Part shown: positions 28,684-36,438 of the stretch, piece after piece
How the letters are laid out: the number at the start of each line of letters is the position of its first letter
How positions within the stretch are numbered: position 1 is the first letter of the stretch
From: an uncultured Candidatus Melainabacteria bacterium
GTDB lineage: Bacteria; Cyanobacteriota; Vampirovibrionia; Gastranaerophilales; Gastranaerophilaceae
Direction: 5' to 3'
Length of the DNA stretch: 64,000 nucleotides
Assembly: GCA_949841365.1 (NCBI GenBank)
Contig: CATKZI010000001.1
Location: 62,001-126,000, forward strand
Position numbers and translations under genes: made by a program
The notes under the pieces: generated by a model
Seen by the model: only the letters and a program-made list of their open reading frames with translations
Database searches by the model: none
Told to the model about the DNA's origin: nothing

Positions 28684-29679
28684 ATGAGTAACGTTACAAA
28701 AGCTATGATTATGTCTGCAGGTGTCGGGTCCAGATTAGAACCTTTAACTAAGCTTGTGCCAAAGCCTTTAGTGCCGATTGCTAACAAACCTGTTATGGAC
28801 ATTCTTTTTGAAAAACTTTATTCCATCGGAATTAAAGATGTGATTTGCAACACTTACTATCTTGCAGATAAAATTATTGAACGCTACACATACAATACTA
28901 TTGGAATTAATTTCAATTACATTCAAGAAAAAACTCTTTCAGGAACTGCAGGGGGAGTAAAAAAATGTCAGCACTTCTTTAAAGACGGTGAAACTTTTTT
29001 GGTATTATCAGCAGACGGGCTTACTAATGCAGATCTTGAAAAAGGAATTGCAATCCATAAAGAATCAAATGCAATCGCAACTATAGGAATAAAACAAATC
29101 GACAAATCTCAAGTTCCACATTTTGGCGTTGTTGTAACAGATGAAAATGGATTTATTACGGAATTTCAGGAAAAACCTCCTATTGAAGAAGCTAAAAGTA
29201 ACTTTATAAACACAGGAATTTATATCTTCGATTACAAAATCTTTGAATATATTCCTGAAAATATGTTTTATGATTTTGCAAAAAATGTCTTTCCAAAATT
29301 ACTGGCAGAGCATGCCATAAATACTTTTGAAGTAAACGAATACTGGAGTGATATCGGAACATTAGAGCAATATAAACAATCAACACAGGATTTATTTAAC
29401 GGTAAATGTAAATTTGAGCATTCCGAGATAATCTCATGCCCGCAAGGTTCTTATATCTCCGAAAGTAATATTGATGATACAGTCAAATTTATCGGGAATT
29501 CTACAATCGGTAAAAATACAATTATCGATAAAAACACAGTCATTGAAAATTGCATAATCTGGGATAACGTAAAAATAGGTTCAAATTTACACATATCAAA
29601 CAGCATAATAGCTTCTGACTGTATAATAAACAGCGATATAAAAAATGAATATATAACACTTGATTTTTTGAAGGTTTAA
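28684..29679 (+). CDS. sugar-phosphate nucleotidyltransferase with hexapeptide tail
   Basis: 331 aa. The N-terminal signature MIMSAGVGSRLEPLTKLVPKPLVPI (residues 9-33) is the nucleotide-binding loop of sugar-1-P nucleotidyltransferases; VLSADGLTNADL and EFQEKPPIEEA follow. The last 85 residues contain hexapeptide repeats (IGNSTIGKNTIIDKNTVIENCIIW) forming a left-handed beta-helix. This architecture fits mannose-1-P guanylyltransferase or glucose-1-P adenylyl/thymidylyltransferase-like enzymes; the sugar and NTP cannot be fixed here. It is transcribed alone. Confidence 0.88.
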   Translation: MSNVTKAMIMSAGVGSRLEPLTKLVPKPLVPIANKPVMDILFEKLYSIGIKDVICNTYYLADKIIERYTYNTIGINFNYIQEKTLSGTAGGVKKCQHFFKDGETFLVLSADGLTNADLEKGIAIHKESNAIATIGIKQIDKSQVPHFGVVVTDENGFITEFQEKPPIEEAKSNFINTGIYIFDYKIFEYIPENMFYDFAKNVFPKLLAEHAINTFEVNEYWSDIGTLEQYKQSTQDLFNGKCKFEHSEIISCPQGSYISESNIDDTVKFIGNSTIGKNTIIDKNTVIENCIIWDNVKIGSNLHISNSIIASDCIINSDIKNEYITLDFLKV

Positions 29680-29698
29680 TGATAAAGTAAAAGAGTTG

Positions 29699-29794
29699 CG
29701 CGGGACTATGGCACTCTGCCGACGATAAAGATTGAGTATCTTTCGAGGAGAGGGCAGGTAGCGCAAGCTAAATCCCCAAAAAATTAAATATTAC
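29699..29794 (+). repeat. tRNA-5'-associated element E2
   Basis: Starts with CGCGGGACTATGGC (29699-29712), an exact 14-bp copy of 29795-29808, i.e. three bases before plus the first 11 nt of the following tRNA. Then ACTCTGCCGA (29713-29722), hairpin CGA-AAGAT/ATCTTTCG, GAGAGGGCAGG, GGTAGCGCA (also present in the tRNA D arm), and an A/T-rich end AAAATTAAATAT. Same plan as E1 at 16917. Confidence 0.6.
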
Positions 29795-29797
29795 CGC

Positions 29798-29869
<72 letters not shown>

Positions 29870-29875
29870 AATAAG

Positions 29876-29901
29876 GAAGCCTTTTACAGGCTTCTTTTTT
29901 T
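29876..29901 (+). terminator. terminator after tRNA (CAT)
   Basis: GAAGCC (29876-29881) and GGCTTC (29889-29894) with a 7-nt loop, then a run of T. Confidence 0.85.
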
Positions 29902-29902
29902 A

Positions 29903-30301
29903 TTAACGAACTCCACTAAAGAGTTTTTTGAGAGCTTTCAAAAAATTATTAGCACCAGTTGAAATAAATTCACTTTTTCCGGTTTTTATAATCTGACAAT
30001 CTCCACAACTAAGATAATCAAAACCATTATTTTTCAAAAGTTGCCAACCAACTAAATTTTTTCCATCTTTAGAAAAATTTATAGTCCGTCTGCCAATAAA
30101 ATCTTTTCCACAAAGATTATCTTGTCCATACTGCGTAACAGATATAGTATCAATTCCAAGCTTCTGAAGTTTACTACTTTCAGGCAATCTTATAGTTTTG
30201 GTTTTATATCGATTATCACAATACCACTCAACTACTGTTCCATTTTGAAAAGTTTCTCTGGATTGATATGTTTCACCTGACAAAATAGTATTAAAATTCA
30301 T
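29903..30301 (-). CDS. unknown small protein
   Basis: 132 aa, not recognised. Strong SD (AAAAAAGGAGAAATT before the ATG) supports translation. No signal peptide or membrane segment. Beta-rich sequence with many Thr/Ser and three cysteines, two in YLSCGDC (CxxC), which could bind metal; a helix LKALKKLF ends the protein. The repetitive text (e.g. INFSKDGKNLVGWQLL) suggests a beta-sheet surface. Transcribed alone. Confidence 0.7.
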   Translation of the reverse strand: MNFNTILSGETYQSRETFQNGTVVEWYCDNRYKTKTIRLPESSKLQKLGIDTISVTQYGQDNLCGKDFIGRRTINFSKDGKNLVGWQLLKNNGFDYLSCGDCQIIKTGKSEFISTGANNFLKALKKLFSGVR

Positions 30302-30418
30302 AATTTCTCCTTTTTTAAATATTCAAAACTTCTAAAAATAATTATTGCTTAATAAAAACAATATTTTACAAATATTCACACTATAACCAACAATTCCATT
30401 ATAGACTATAATTTTTTT

Positions 30419-31102
30419 ATGAATGCAGTACAAGAACTACTAAACTTAAAAGATGAAGAACAGGCAAAGCATTTAATGCAGTTTTTCAAAACAGGCAAAG
30501 GTCAGTATGGTGAAGGCGACAAATTTCTAGGTATACGCGTTCCGCAGACAAGAAATATAGTAAAAAAATATTATAACAATATTAATTTCGACCAAATTCA
30601 GGAAATGCTTGACAGCCCGTATCACGAAATCAGACTTTGCGCTCTGCTTATAATGGTTTCACTATATAAAAAAAATAATGATGAACGCATAGTTAAACTA
30701 TATATTAAAAACGTAAAAAATATTAACAACTGGGATTTAGTCGATTTGACTGCACCTAAAATAATAGGTACATATTACCTTAAAACTCACGACAGAACTA
30801 TAATAGACAATCTCGCAGACAGCGGTCATTTATGGTCTGAGCGTATTGCAGTTGTATCTCAATGGAGTGTTGTTAAAAACGGCGAATTTGACCTGTTGTT
30901 GGAACTTTGCGAAAAATTTCTAACCCATAAACACGATTTAATGCACAAAGCTACAGGTTGGATACTTAGAGAAGCAGGTAAAAAAGACGAAAAAGTCTTA
31001 TTAGGATTTTTAGATAAACACGCAAAGGTTATGCCAAGAACCATGTTAAGATACTCAATTGAAAAACTTACACCCGAACAGCGAAAGTTTTATATGAGCT
31101 AA
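30419..31102 (+). CDS. AlkD-like DNA alkylation repair protein
   Basis: 227 aa. HEAT-repeat alpha-solenoid of the DNA_alkylation family: KGQYGEGDKFLGIRVPQTR near the N-terminus, NINNWDLVDLTAPKI, LWSERIAVVSQW, and HKATGWILREAGKKD. Trp and Asp residues in these blocks match the alkylbase-binding groove of AlkD glycosylases, which remove 3-methyladenine and 7-methylguanine. The end overlaps the convergent YqeG-like gene by 4 bp. Confidence 0.92.
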   Translation: MNAVQELLNLKDEEQAKHLMQFFKTGKGQYGEGDKFLGIRVPQTRNIVKKYYNNINFDQIQEMLDSPYHEIRLCALLIMVSLYKKNNDERIVKLYIKNVKNINNWDLVDLTAPKIIGTYYLKTHDRTIIDNLADSGHLWSERIAVVSQWSVVKNGEFDLLLELCEKFLTHKHDLMHKATGWILREAGKKDEKVLLGFLDKHAKVMPRTMLRYSIEKLTPEQRKFYMS

Positions 31103-31578
31103 TTTTTAACAGAGCATCTTTCAAGCCATCTTGCAATACGTACGATGGGCTTTTCAATGTCAGCAGTGATTGAATCTACAAGGATAGTTTTACAGCCCAA
31201 TCTTTGACCGCAAATAATATCTGTTAACGGTCTGTCACCAACAAATGCCGTTGTTTCGGGTTTTAAATTATGTTCCACCATAAACGCTTTTGCAATCTTT
31301 ATATTAGGCTTGTGAGCGCTGAAAACAACAGGAAAATCCGAGCAAGCCGTAACTTTTTCAATATATGCAGGATTTCCGTTATTTGAGACAACACCGACAA
31401 AAAAATCTTTTTTAACTTTTTCAAGCCATTCAAGAGTTTCAGGTGTATAACATCCTGTCTTAGAACCCATTAATGTACTGTCTAAATCAAACAACATGGC
31501 ATTAATTCCAAGAGATTTAAGCTCATCAAGGTTAATCTCATATATATTTTTTAAATTGTAATCAGGTTTAATGAACAT
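31099..31578 (-). CDS. YqeG-family HAD phosphatase
   Basis: 159 aa. HAD motif I is MLFDLDSTLM, motif II VVSNN, and the end GDRPLTDIICGQRLGCKTILV supplies motifs III/IV. This is the HAD IIIA type like YqeG/Gep4, related to phosphatidylglycerophosphate phosphatases; the true substrate is not shown here. It overlaps the upstream U32 gene by 11 bp, so it is coupled to it. Confidence 0.9.
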   Translation of the reverse strand: MFIKPDYNLKNIYEINLDELKSLGINAMLFDLDSTLMGSKTGCYTPETLEWLEKVKKDFFVGVVSNNGNPAYIEKVTACSDFPVVFSAHKPNIKIAKAFMVEHNLKPETTAFVGDRPLTDIICGQRLGCKTILVDSITADIEKPIVRIARWLERCSVKN

Positions 31579-32806
31579 TTTTTATACCTATAGTTCTAAC
31601 AAGTGCATATTTTGTATCTTTCGGTGATTGTGAAAACTTGATATAGACATCATCATTTGTGTTGCCGAGCGATAATTCCTCACCATCAGCATTTTTAACG
31701 GCTTCTACAGTTGCGGTAAACTGTTCATCAGGTGTAATAATTTCAACTTCATCACCAACAAGCATTTTGTTTTTGATTTTTACCAAGTGATAATCGCCTT
31801 GTTGTTCGCCTTTATACTCACACAAGAAATCAGCTCCGGCAAGACCTTTTGAAATATCATAGCTGTAGCTTTCGCCGTTATTGTCTCCGAGTGCAAAACC
31901 TGTAGTATATCCGCGGTTTCCAACCTTTTGAAGCTCTATAAAATATTTTTCCAGATCCGCGGATGGATTTTTTACAACCTCATCAATTGCCTGTCTGTAA
32001 GCTTTTGCAACCGCTGAAACGTAATATAAACTTTTCGTTCTGCCTTCAACTTTGAAAGAATCAATTCCCGCATCAATCAATTCAGGCAACTGTTTTACAA
32101 GACACAAATCTTTCGGACTGAGAATATGAGAGCCTCTGCCGTCTTGATTAATCTCTAAAAACTCATTTGGCCTTGTTTCTTCAACAAGTCTATAGCTCCA
32201 TCTGCAAGGCTGAGAGCAGTTTCCGTGATTTGCTTTTCTTTCTCCCTTTGAAAAATAATCACTCAACAGGCATCTTCCTGAAAAAGATACACACTGTGCA
32301 CCATGAACAAAGCTTTCGAGTTCAACATCCGGAACATTTTTTCTGATTTCTGCAATATCTGCAATCGGAAGTTCACGCGCAAGAATAACGCGTTCTGCGC
32401 CCAAATCACGCCAAAATTTAACACTTTCGTAATTCAAAGTATTAGTTTGAGTGCTTATATGAACAGGAATTTCAGGAATATATTTTCTCACCAGATTAAA
32501 AATACCATAATCGCTTATAATAAACGCATCGGGCTTTGCATCTTTAAATCTGTCAATACAAGCTTCCAACTGTTTTATATCGTTATTAAACGCAAAAATA
32601 TTAATCGTAACATACGCCTTTGCCCCGAGTTTATGCGCCAAATCAACAGCCTCTTTCAAGTTATCCATTGTAATAAGGCTGCCTTTTCTCATAGCGCGCA
32701 GGCTAAAATCCACAACTCCGAGGTAAACAGCATTTGCGCCATACTTAACCGCATACTCTAATTTTTCCAAATTGCCCGCAGGCATCAATAGTTCTAAATC
32801 TCGCAT
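31568..32806 (-). CDS. U32-family protein (RlhA/TrhP-like)
   Basis: 412 aa of typical U32 length. PAGNLEKLEYAVKYGANAVYLG at the start, then ESFVHGAQCVSFSGRCLLSDYFS, NHGNCSQPCRWSY and GIDSFKVEGRTKSLYYVS. The four-Cys pattern (C in QCVS, RCLL, NCSQ, PCRW) binds an Fe-S cluster in studied members, which hydroxylate rRNA or tRNA with prephenate-derived groups. The old peptidase name is probably wrong for this group. First gene of a two-gene unit with yqeG-like. Confidence 0.92.
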   Translation of the reverse strand: MRDLELLMPAGNLEKLEYAVKYGANAVYLGVVDFSLRAMRKGSLITMDNLKEAVDLAHKLGAKAYVTINIFAFNNDIKQLEACIDRFKDAKPDAFIISDYGIFNLVRKYIPEIPVHISTQTNTLNYESVKFWRDLGAERVILARELPIADIAEIRKNVPDVELESFVHGAQCVSFSGRCLLSDYFSKGERKANHGNCSQPCRWSYRLVEETRPNEFLEINQDGRGSHILSPKDLCLVKQLPELIDAGIDSFKVEGRTKSLYYVSAVAKAYRQAIDEVVKNPSADLEKYFIELQKVGNRGYTTGFALGDNNGESYSYDISKGLAGADFLCEYKGEQQGDYHLVKIKNKMLVGDEVEIITPDEQFTATVEAVKNADGEELSLGNTNDDVYIKFSQSPKDTKYALVRTIGIKNVH

Positions 32807-32907
32807 AGTTGTATATTATCCCAAAGGATAGAAATAATCAACCGATTAGGTGATGCCTTTTTACGGTTAACATATAAGATAGAAATATAGAATTTTGGAG
32901 AAGAAAG

Positions 32908-33042
32908 ATGCAAACAATAGAAAATGCTGCGACAACAATAAAAGAAATCTGGGAGTATCAACACCCCGTAATGCACACCTGGTTTGTTTTGAGTTCTTTA
33001 TCTTTGTGTGTTATGTTCGCTTTATTATATTTTGTAATCTAA
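32908..33042 (+). CDS. 44-aa single-pass membrane peptide
   Basis: Found by reading after GGAGAAGAAAG at 32897-32907, a good SD. MQTIENAATTIKEIWEYQ is polar, then HPVMHTWFVLSSLSLCVMFALLYFVI forms one membrane helix to the stop at 33042. Its stop overlaps the end of the convergent pilin gene by 4 bp. Family unknown; it resembles small membrane subunits or regulators. Confidence 0.6.
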   Translation: MQTIENAATTIKEIWEYQHPVMHTWFVLSSLSLCVMFALLYFVI

Positions 33043-33757
33043 GGCAGACATTCCCAATACGTTTTACCACTATCGTCAGGACAGGTATTTTCAACTGCGA
33101 AATGGGAACAACCGGCACCGTTTTGTGCATGTGTTGAGCTTTTTGAACAATAATTAGCATCCCCTTTCATTTCCCAATGTCCGTATTCTTTTGATCCTAT
33201 AGGAATTAATTTTCCCTTATTTGATAATGAAAAATAAAATATATCATGCCCCATAGCATTTGGTTTAGCTTTTGGTCCGTTAGTATCAATAACAATCCAA
33301 TTACCAAAACAATTATACATCCCGCCAATAGCAGATCCGTCAGAAACAATTCTCGACGGTAATTGAGCACATTGATTATAGCTGCCTTCTTTTTTAGTAT
33401 AAGTCTTTATATCCCATTTACGATTAACATAGTATAATCTGGAAACATTTTTATCATTTATGACTTTATATTTGCTGTATAAATCCGCAAAAAATTCGGT
33501 ATTGGTATCACCCGAATTACCGGAAAGAGTTGCATACATATCAGGGTCAATAGAAAATAATGCCTGCTGTAAAGAAGAATAGGCCTTTTTAAATTGAGCT
33601 TCCATCTGTTTTTGATGATGCCTTGCCATAAGTGACGGCATTGTCATTGCCGCAACAACTCCTATAACTCCCAAAGTAATTAAAACCTCAGCAAGGGTAA
33701 AAGCTAAGCTATGAGTGCCCCCCCCCCGAAATTCTGACAATTATATATTTTATTCAT
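33039..33757 (-). CDS. prepilin-type protein, out of frame at a poly-G tract
   Basis: The best start is ATG at 33757, 9 bp after GGAGG. From it the frame reads MNKIYNCQNFGGGAL, then stops, because of a 10-G tract (33718-33727). With 11 or 8 G the frame joins the long open frame (33039-33740): THSLAFTLAEVLITLGVIGVVAAMTMP, a type IV prepilin leader with the processing site before F, followed by about 200 residues of pseudopilin body with Cys-rich end (NGAGCSHFAVENTCPDDSGK). A TTG at 33740 is the only in-frame start as written and has no SD. I read this as a phase-variable gene in the OFF state. Confidence 0.8.
33718..33727 (-). repeat. poly-G(10) tract in pilin leader
   Basis: Ten C on the plus strand (G on the coding strand), located at codons 11-14 of the pilin reading frame. 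The window is AT-rich, and the only other such run is at 53772, at the same place in another pilin. Confidence 0.9.
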
Positions 33758-33796
33758 AAATAAGCTCCTCCCTTTCACTTATGATATAATAATTTT

Positions 33797-34609
33797 ATGA
33801 AAAAGGCAAGAATATTTCTAGGTTACCTGACACTTATACTGATTGCGATTAGTATGTTATATCCGTTTTTTACAATGGTAAGATTATCCTTTGCAGGTAA
33901 CAACGAAATATTTTCAAACACAGGGTACGGTTTTACATTTGCTAATTACAAGAATGTTTTTAGAGAAATACCTTTAAGCACATATTTCTTGAACAGCCTG
34001 ATTGTTGCCGTTATAACTACAATCGGACAAGTTATTTTTGCATCTATGGCGGGGTACGCGTTTGCAAGAATGAAATTTAAATATAGAGATGTGATATTTT
34101 TGATTATTTTGATAACTATGCTAATCCCGCCGCAGGTAAATATTATTCCACTATTCTTTTTAATGCGTGAACTGCATTTAATAAATACCTATCAGGCATT
34201 AATTCTGCCTGCACTGTTTGGCGGATTTGGCGTATTTTTGATGCGTCAGTATTTTTTAGGACTGCCGAAGGATCTTGAAGAATCTGCAAAAATCGACGGA
34301 TGTAACTTGTTTCAAACATTTTTTAAAATCGCTTTGCCTCTTGCACTGCCGACAATTGCAACACTTGCTATTTTCACATTTGTCACAAGCTGGAACAGCT
34401 TTATGTGGCCCCTAATCGTCACAAATTCAGAGAGCATGCGCACCCTTCCCGTCGGACTTGCAATTTATAAAGGAAGTTTTCGCGAAATCACACAATGGGG
34501 CGAGCTTCTTGCGTGTTCTGTCATCTGCACAATCCCCGTAATCGGAGTTTTTCTTTTAGGCAAAAAATACTTTATTTCTGACATTCTACAAGGAGGAGTT
34601 AAGGAGTAA
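33797..34609 (+). CDS. sugar ABC transporter permease (MalG/UgpE type)
   Basis: 270 aa with six predicted membrane helices: first GYLTLILIAISMLYPFFTMV, last VICTIPVIGVFLLG. The cytoplasmic EAA loop is EESAKIDGCNLFQTFFKIALPLALP (about 164-188). Family members pair with a MalF-like permease, ATPase and binding protein. None of those is adjacent, so this is an orphan permease here. It could serve oligosaccharide uptake linked to malQ (36439). Confidence 0.93.
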   Translation: MKKARIFLGYLTLILIAISMLYPFFTMVRLSFAGNNEIFSNTGYGFTFANYKNVFREIPLSTYFLNSLIVAVITTIGQVIFASMAGYAFARMKFKYRDVIFLIILITMLIPPQVNIIPLFFLMRELHLINTYQALILPALFGGFGVFLMRQYFLGLPKDLEESAKIDGCNLFQTFFKIALPLALPTIATLAIFTFVTSWNSFMWPLIVTNSESMRTLPVGLAIYKGSFREITQWGELLACSVICTIPVIGVFLLGKKYFISDILQGGVKE

Positions 34610-34627
34610 TATAAATTTACAATATAA

Positions 34628-34670
34628 GCAATTTTTTCGGATAAAAAACGTTTAATTATATATAAGGTAG
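34628..34670 (+). promoter_or_regulatory. shared GCA-TATA-AAGG leader, copy 3
   Basis: ATAAGCAATTTTTTCGG, then TATATATAAGGTAGG; GCA to AAGG 36 bp. The first 20 bp are nearly the same as the copy at 25855 (TTTACAxxATAAGCAATTTT). Confidence 0.55.
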
Positions 34671-34676
34671 GTTATA

Positions 34677-35570
34677 TTGATTAATGGTGTAAATTTTAAT
34701 CCGAATATTGCACAGTCGTGTCCAAAAACTGATGCTCCGGTTACTCAACCATCGTTTGTGGGAAATCATGAAATGTCACCGAAAGTCAGCAGTGCATACA
34801 GAGCATACGGACAAGCAATATTAAGTTCAAAACCAGCAAATACCAAAATCATAAAAACAATTGATGGCAGAGAAATTTATGAAAACAACAGAATCAGCCG
34901 TGTATTTCTGGAAGATGAACATGGTGCAATCCGCCAAACAATAAATTACTATTATAATGATAACATTCCACAAGGACAATTAACCCTTGACGGTTTCACT
35001 CATCAAACAACTCCAAAAGAATATATACAATATTTAAAAGACAATAAAATACATTATGAAATAAAAAAAGATAATCAAAAGAACTCAATTGCAATTACAG
35101 AATTTTCAGAGGACGGAGATGTTCAAACAACAGAATGGTCCGGACTTGGAAATCCGACAAGACATATACTTAATTCCAAAGGACAAGAAATTAAGACTAT
35201 GACATTTGAAAAAGACAAGACTATTGTAGAAAATTATCTTGTCAGACAAAAAATAAGAAATATTGATGTAACACAATTCCCGCAAGAAAAATTTACAGAA
35301 GAAAACATAACTAATTCAACCCGCCCACAAGATTATATAACATATTTAAAACAAAATAATAAACCATTCAAAATAAATAACGCTCAAGATTTTGTAGAAA
35401 TAACAGAATTTAACTCAAATGGTGAAAAACAGAGTACTATATGGACAAATACAAAAGGCGAGTTTGTACCTATAAGAACTTATCATGATAAAGACGGTAA
35501 TATTACCCAAAATATCATATTTTTTAAAGATACAACACAAGTTGAATATCCTGAATTTGAAAAACTATAA
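34677..35570 (+). CDS. unknown repeat-containing protein
   Basis: 297 aa from TTG at 34677, 7 bp after AAGGTAGG. Not recognised. The N-terminus is INGVNFNPNIAQSCPK, in the same Asn/Pro style as the 357-aa protein at 25928. Two internal repeats of about 100 residues are visible: PQGQLTLDGFTHQTTPKEYIQYLKDNKI ... ITEFSEDGDVQTTEWSGLG and PQEKFTEENITNSTRPQDYITYLKQNNK ... ITEFNSNGEKQSTIWTNTK. There is no signal peptide or membrane helix. It belongs to the shared-leader group. Confidence 0.7.
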   Translation: MINGVNFNPNIAQSCPKTDAPVTQPSFVGNHEMSPKVSSAYRAYGQAILSSKPANTKIIKTIDGREIYENNRISRVFLEDEHGAIRQTINYYYNDNIPQGQLTLDGFTHQTTPKEYIQYLKDNKIHYEIKKDNQKNSIAITEFSEDGDVQTTEWSGLGNPTRHILNSKGQEIKTMTFEKDKTIVENYLVRQKIRNIDVTQFPQEKFTEENITNSTRPQDYITYLKQNNKPFKINNAQDFVEITEFNSNGEKQSTIWTNTKGEFVPIRTYHDKDGNITQNIIFFKDTTQVEYPEFEKL

Positions 35571-36422
35571 CTTATACCTCAACACAGAATTTGAGCCTTG
35601 AGATGATACAAACAGCATGCCGTCAGTAACATTCATACCGTATGGTTTTTCAACATTATTGATTAAAACCGAAATCAATCCCGATGGCGTAACTTTCAAG
35701 ACATTATTGCTGTTATAGTTTGAAATATAAATATTTCCCGCAAAATCACTTACCATAGCAATCGGACCGTCGATTTTTTTGTCTTTGATAAACACCATTT
35801 GTCTGCCGTCAGGTGTAACCTTATAAATCATATTATCAGAGAATGATGCAATATAAACATTTCCCTGCGTATCTGTTGTAATTCCTGTCGGGCTCGGAAT
35901 ATTATTGTACATTCCGTTCGTACGGTTAACGTTTGATACTTTTTCTGGCTCTAAAATCGGCTGAGTTTCTTCAATTTCAGGTTCAGGTTCTTTCACAACA
36001 GGTGCAGGAATTGTTGAAATTAAAGCCTGTGCCTTTGAAAAAACGGAACTGTTTGCTGGAATTAATTCCAAATAAGATTTTGCCTTATCGTTTTGACCAA
36101 GCTTAATACTTAAATTTCCAGCCTTGTAAACAGCCTCATAATCATCAGGTTTTCTGACAATAATCTGCTTAAATACAGCAAGTGCCGCATCGTCCTGATG
36201 CAAATATTCCAATATTGAACCAAGATTATAGTATGCATCTATATAATTCGGATCAAGCTCTATTGCCCGTCTGAAAGATGCCATGGAACGGTCATATTGT
36301 CCGATTTTATAGAAATCATAACCTCTGTTATATTCTAATTTAGCTTCATTGCTTACAGGTTCTGCAAGAACCGCAAAACCTGTACAAGCCGTAACCAATA
36401 ATGCAACTAAAATCTTTTTCAT
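35565..36422 (-). CDS. exported TPR plus NHL-like beta-propeller protein
   Basis: 285 aa. Signal peptide MKKILVALLVTACTGFAVLA. TPR helices from about 25 to 135 (RGYDFYKIGQYDRSMASFRRAIELDPNYIDAYYNLG). A Pro/Glu linker (PAPVVKEPEPEIEETQPILEPE). Then four NHL-type blades (PTGITTDTQGNVYIASFSDNMIYKVTPDG, repeated). It probably binds peptides or other proteins in the envelope. Its end overlaps the previous convergent gene by 6 bp. Confidence 0.82.
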   Translation of the reverse strand: MKKILVALLVTACTGFAVLAEPVSNEAKLEYNRGYDFYKIGQYDRSMASFRRAIELDPNYIDAYYNLGSILEYLHQDDAALAVFKQIIVRKPDDYEAVYKAGNLSIKLGQNDKAKSYLELIPANSSVFSKAQALISTIPAPVVKEPEPEIEETQPILEPEKVSNVNRTNGMYNNIPSPTGITTDTQGNVYIASFSDNMIYKVTPDGRQMVFIKDKKIDGPIAMVSDFAGNIYISNYNSNNVLKVTPSGLISVLINNVEKPYGMNVTDGMLFVSSQGSNSVLRYKL

Positions 36423-36438
36423 ATTTTAAACTCCGCTT

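Noticed and set aside
32303..32761. 152-codon open frame opposite the U32 gene
   Set aside because: Shadow of a well-conserved gene; no SD and no recognisable protein.
33718..33727. Poly-G run as a plain sequencing error
   Set aside because: Possible, but two pilin genes show the same length and position, with correct SD and ATG, so a biological cause is more likely. Kept as phase variation with read-level verification needed.
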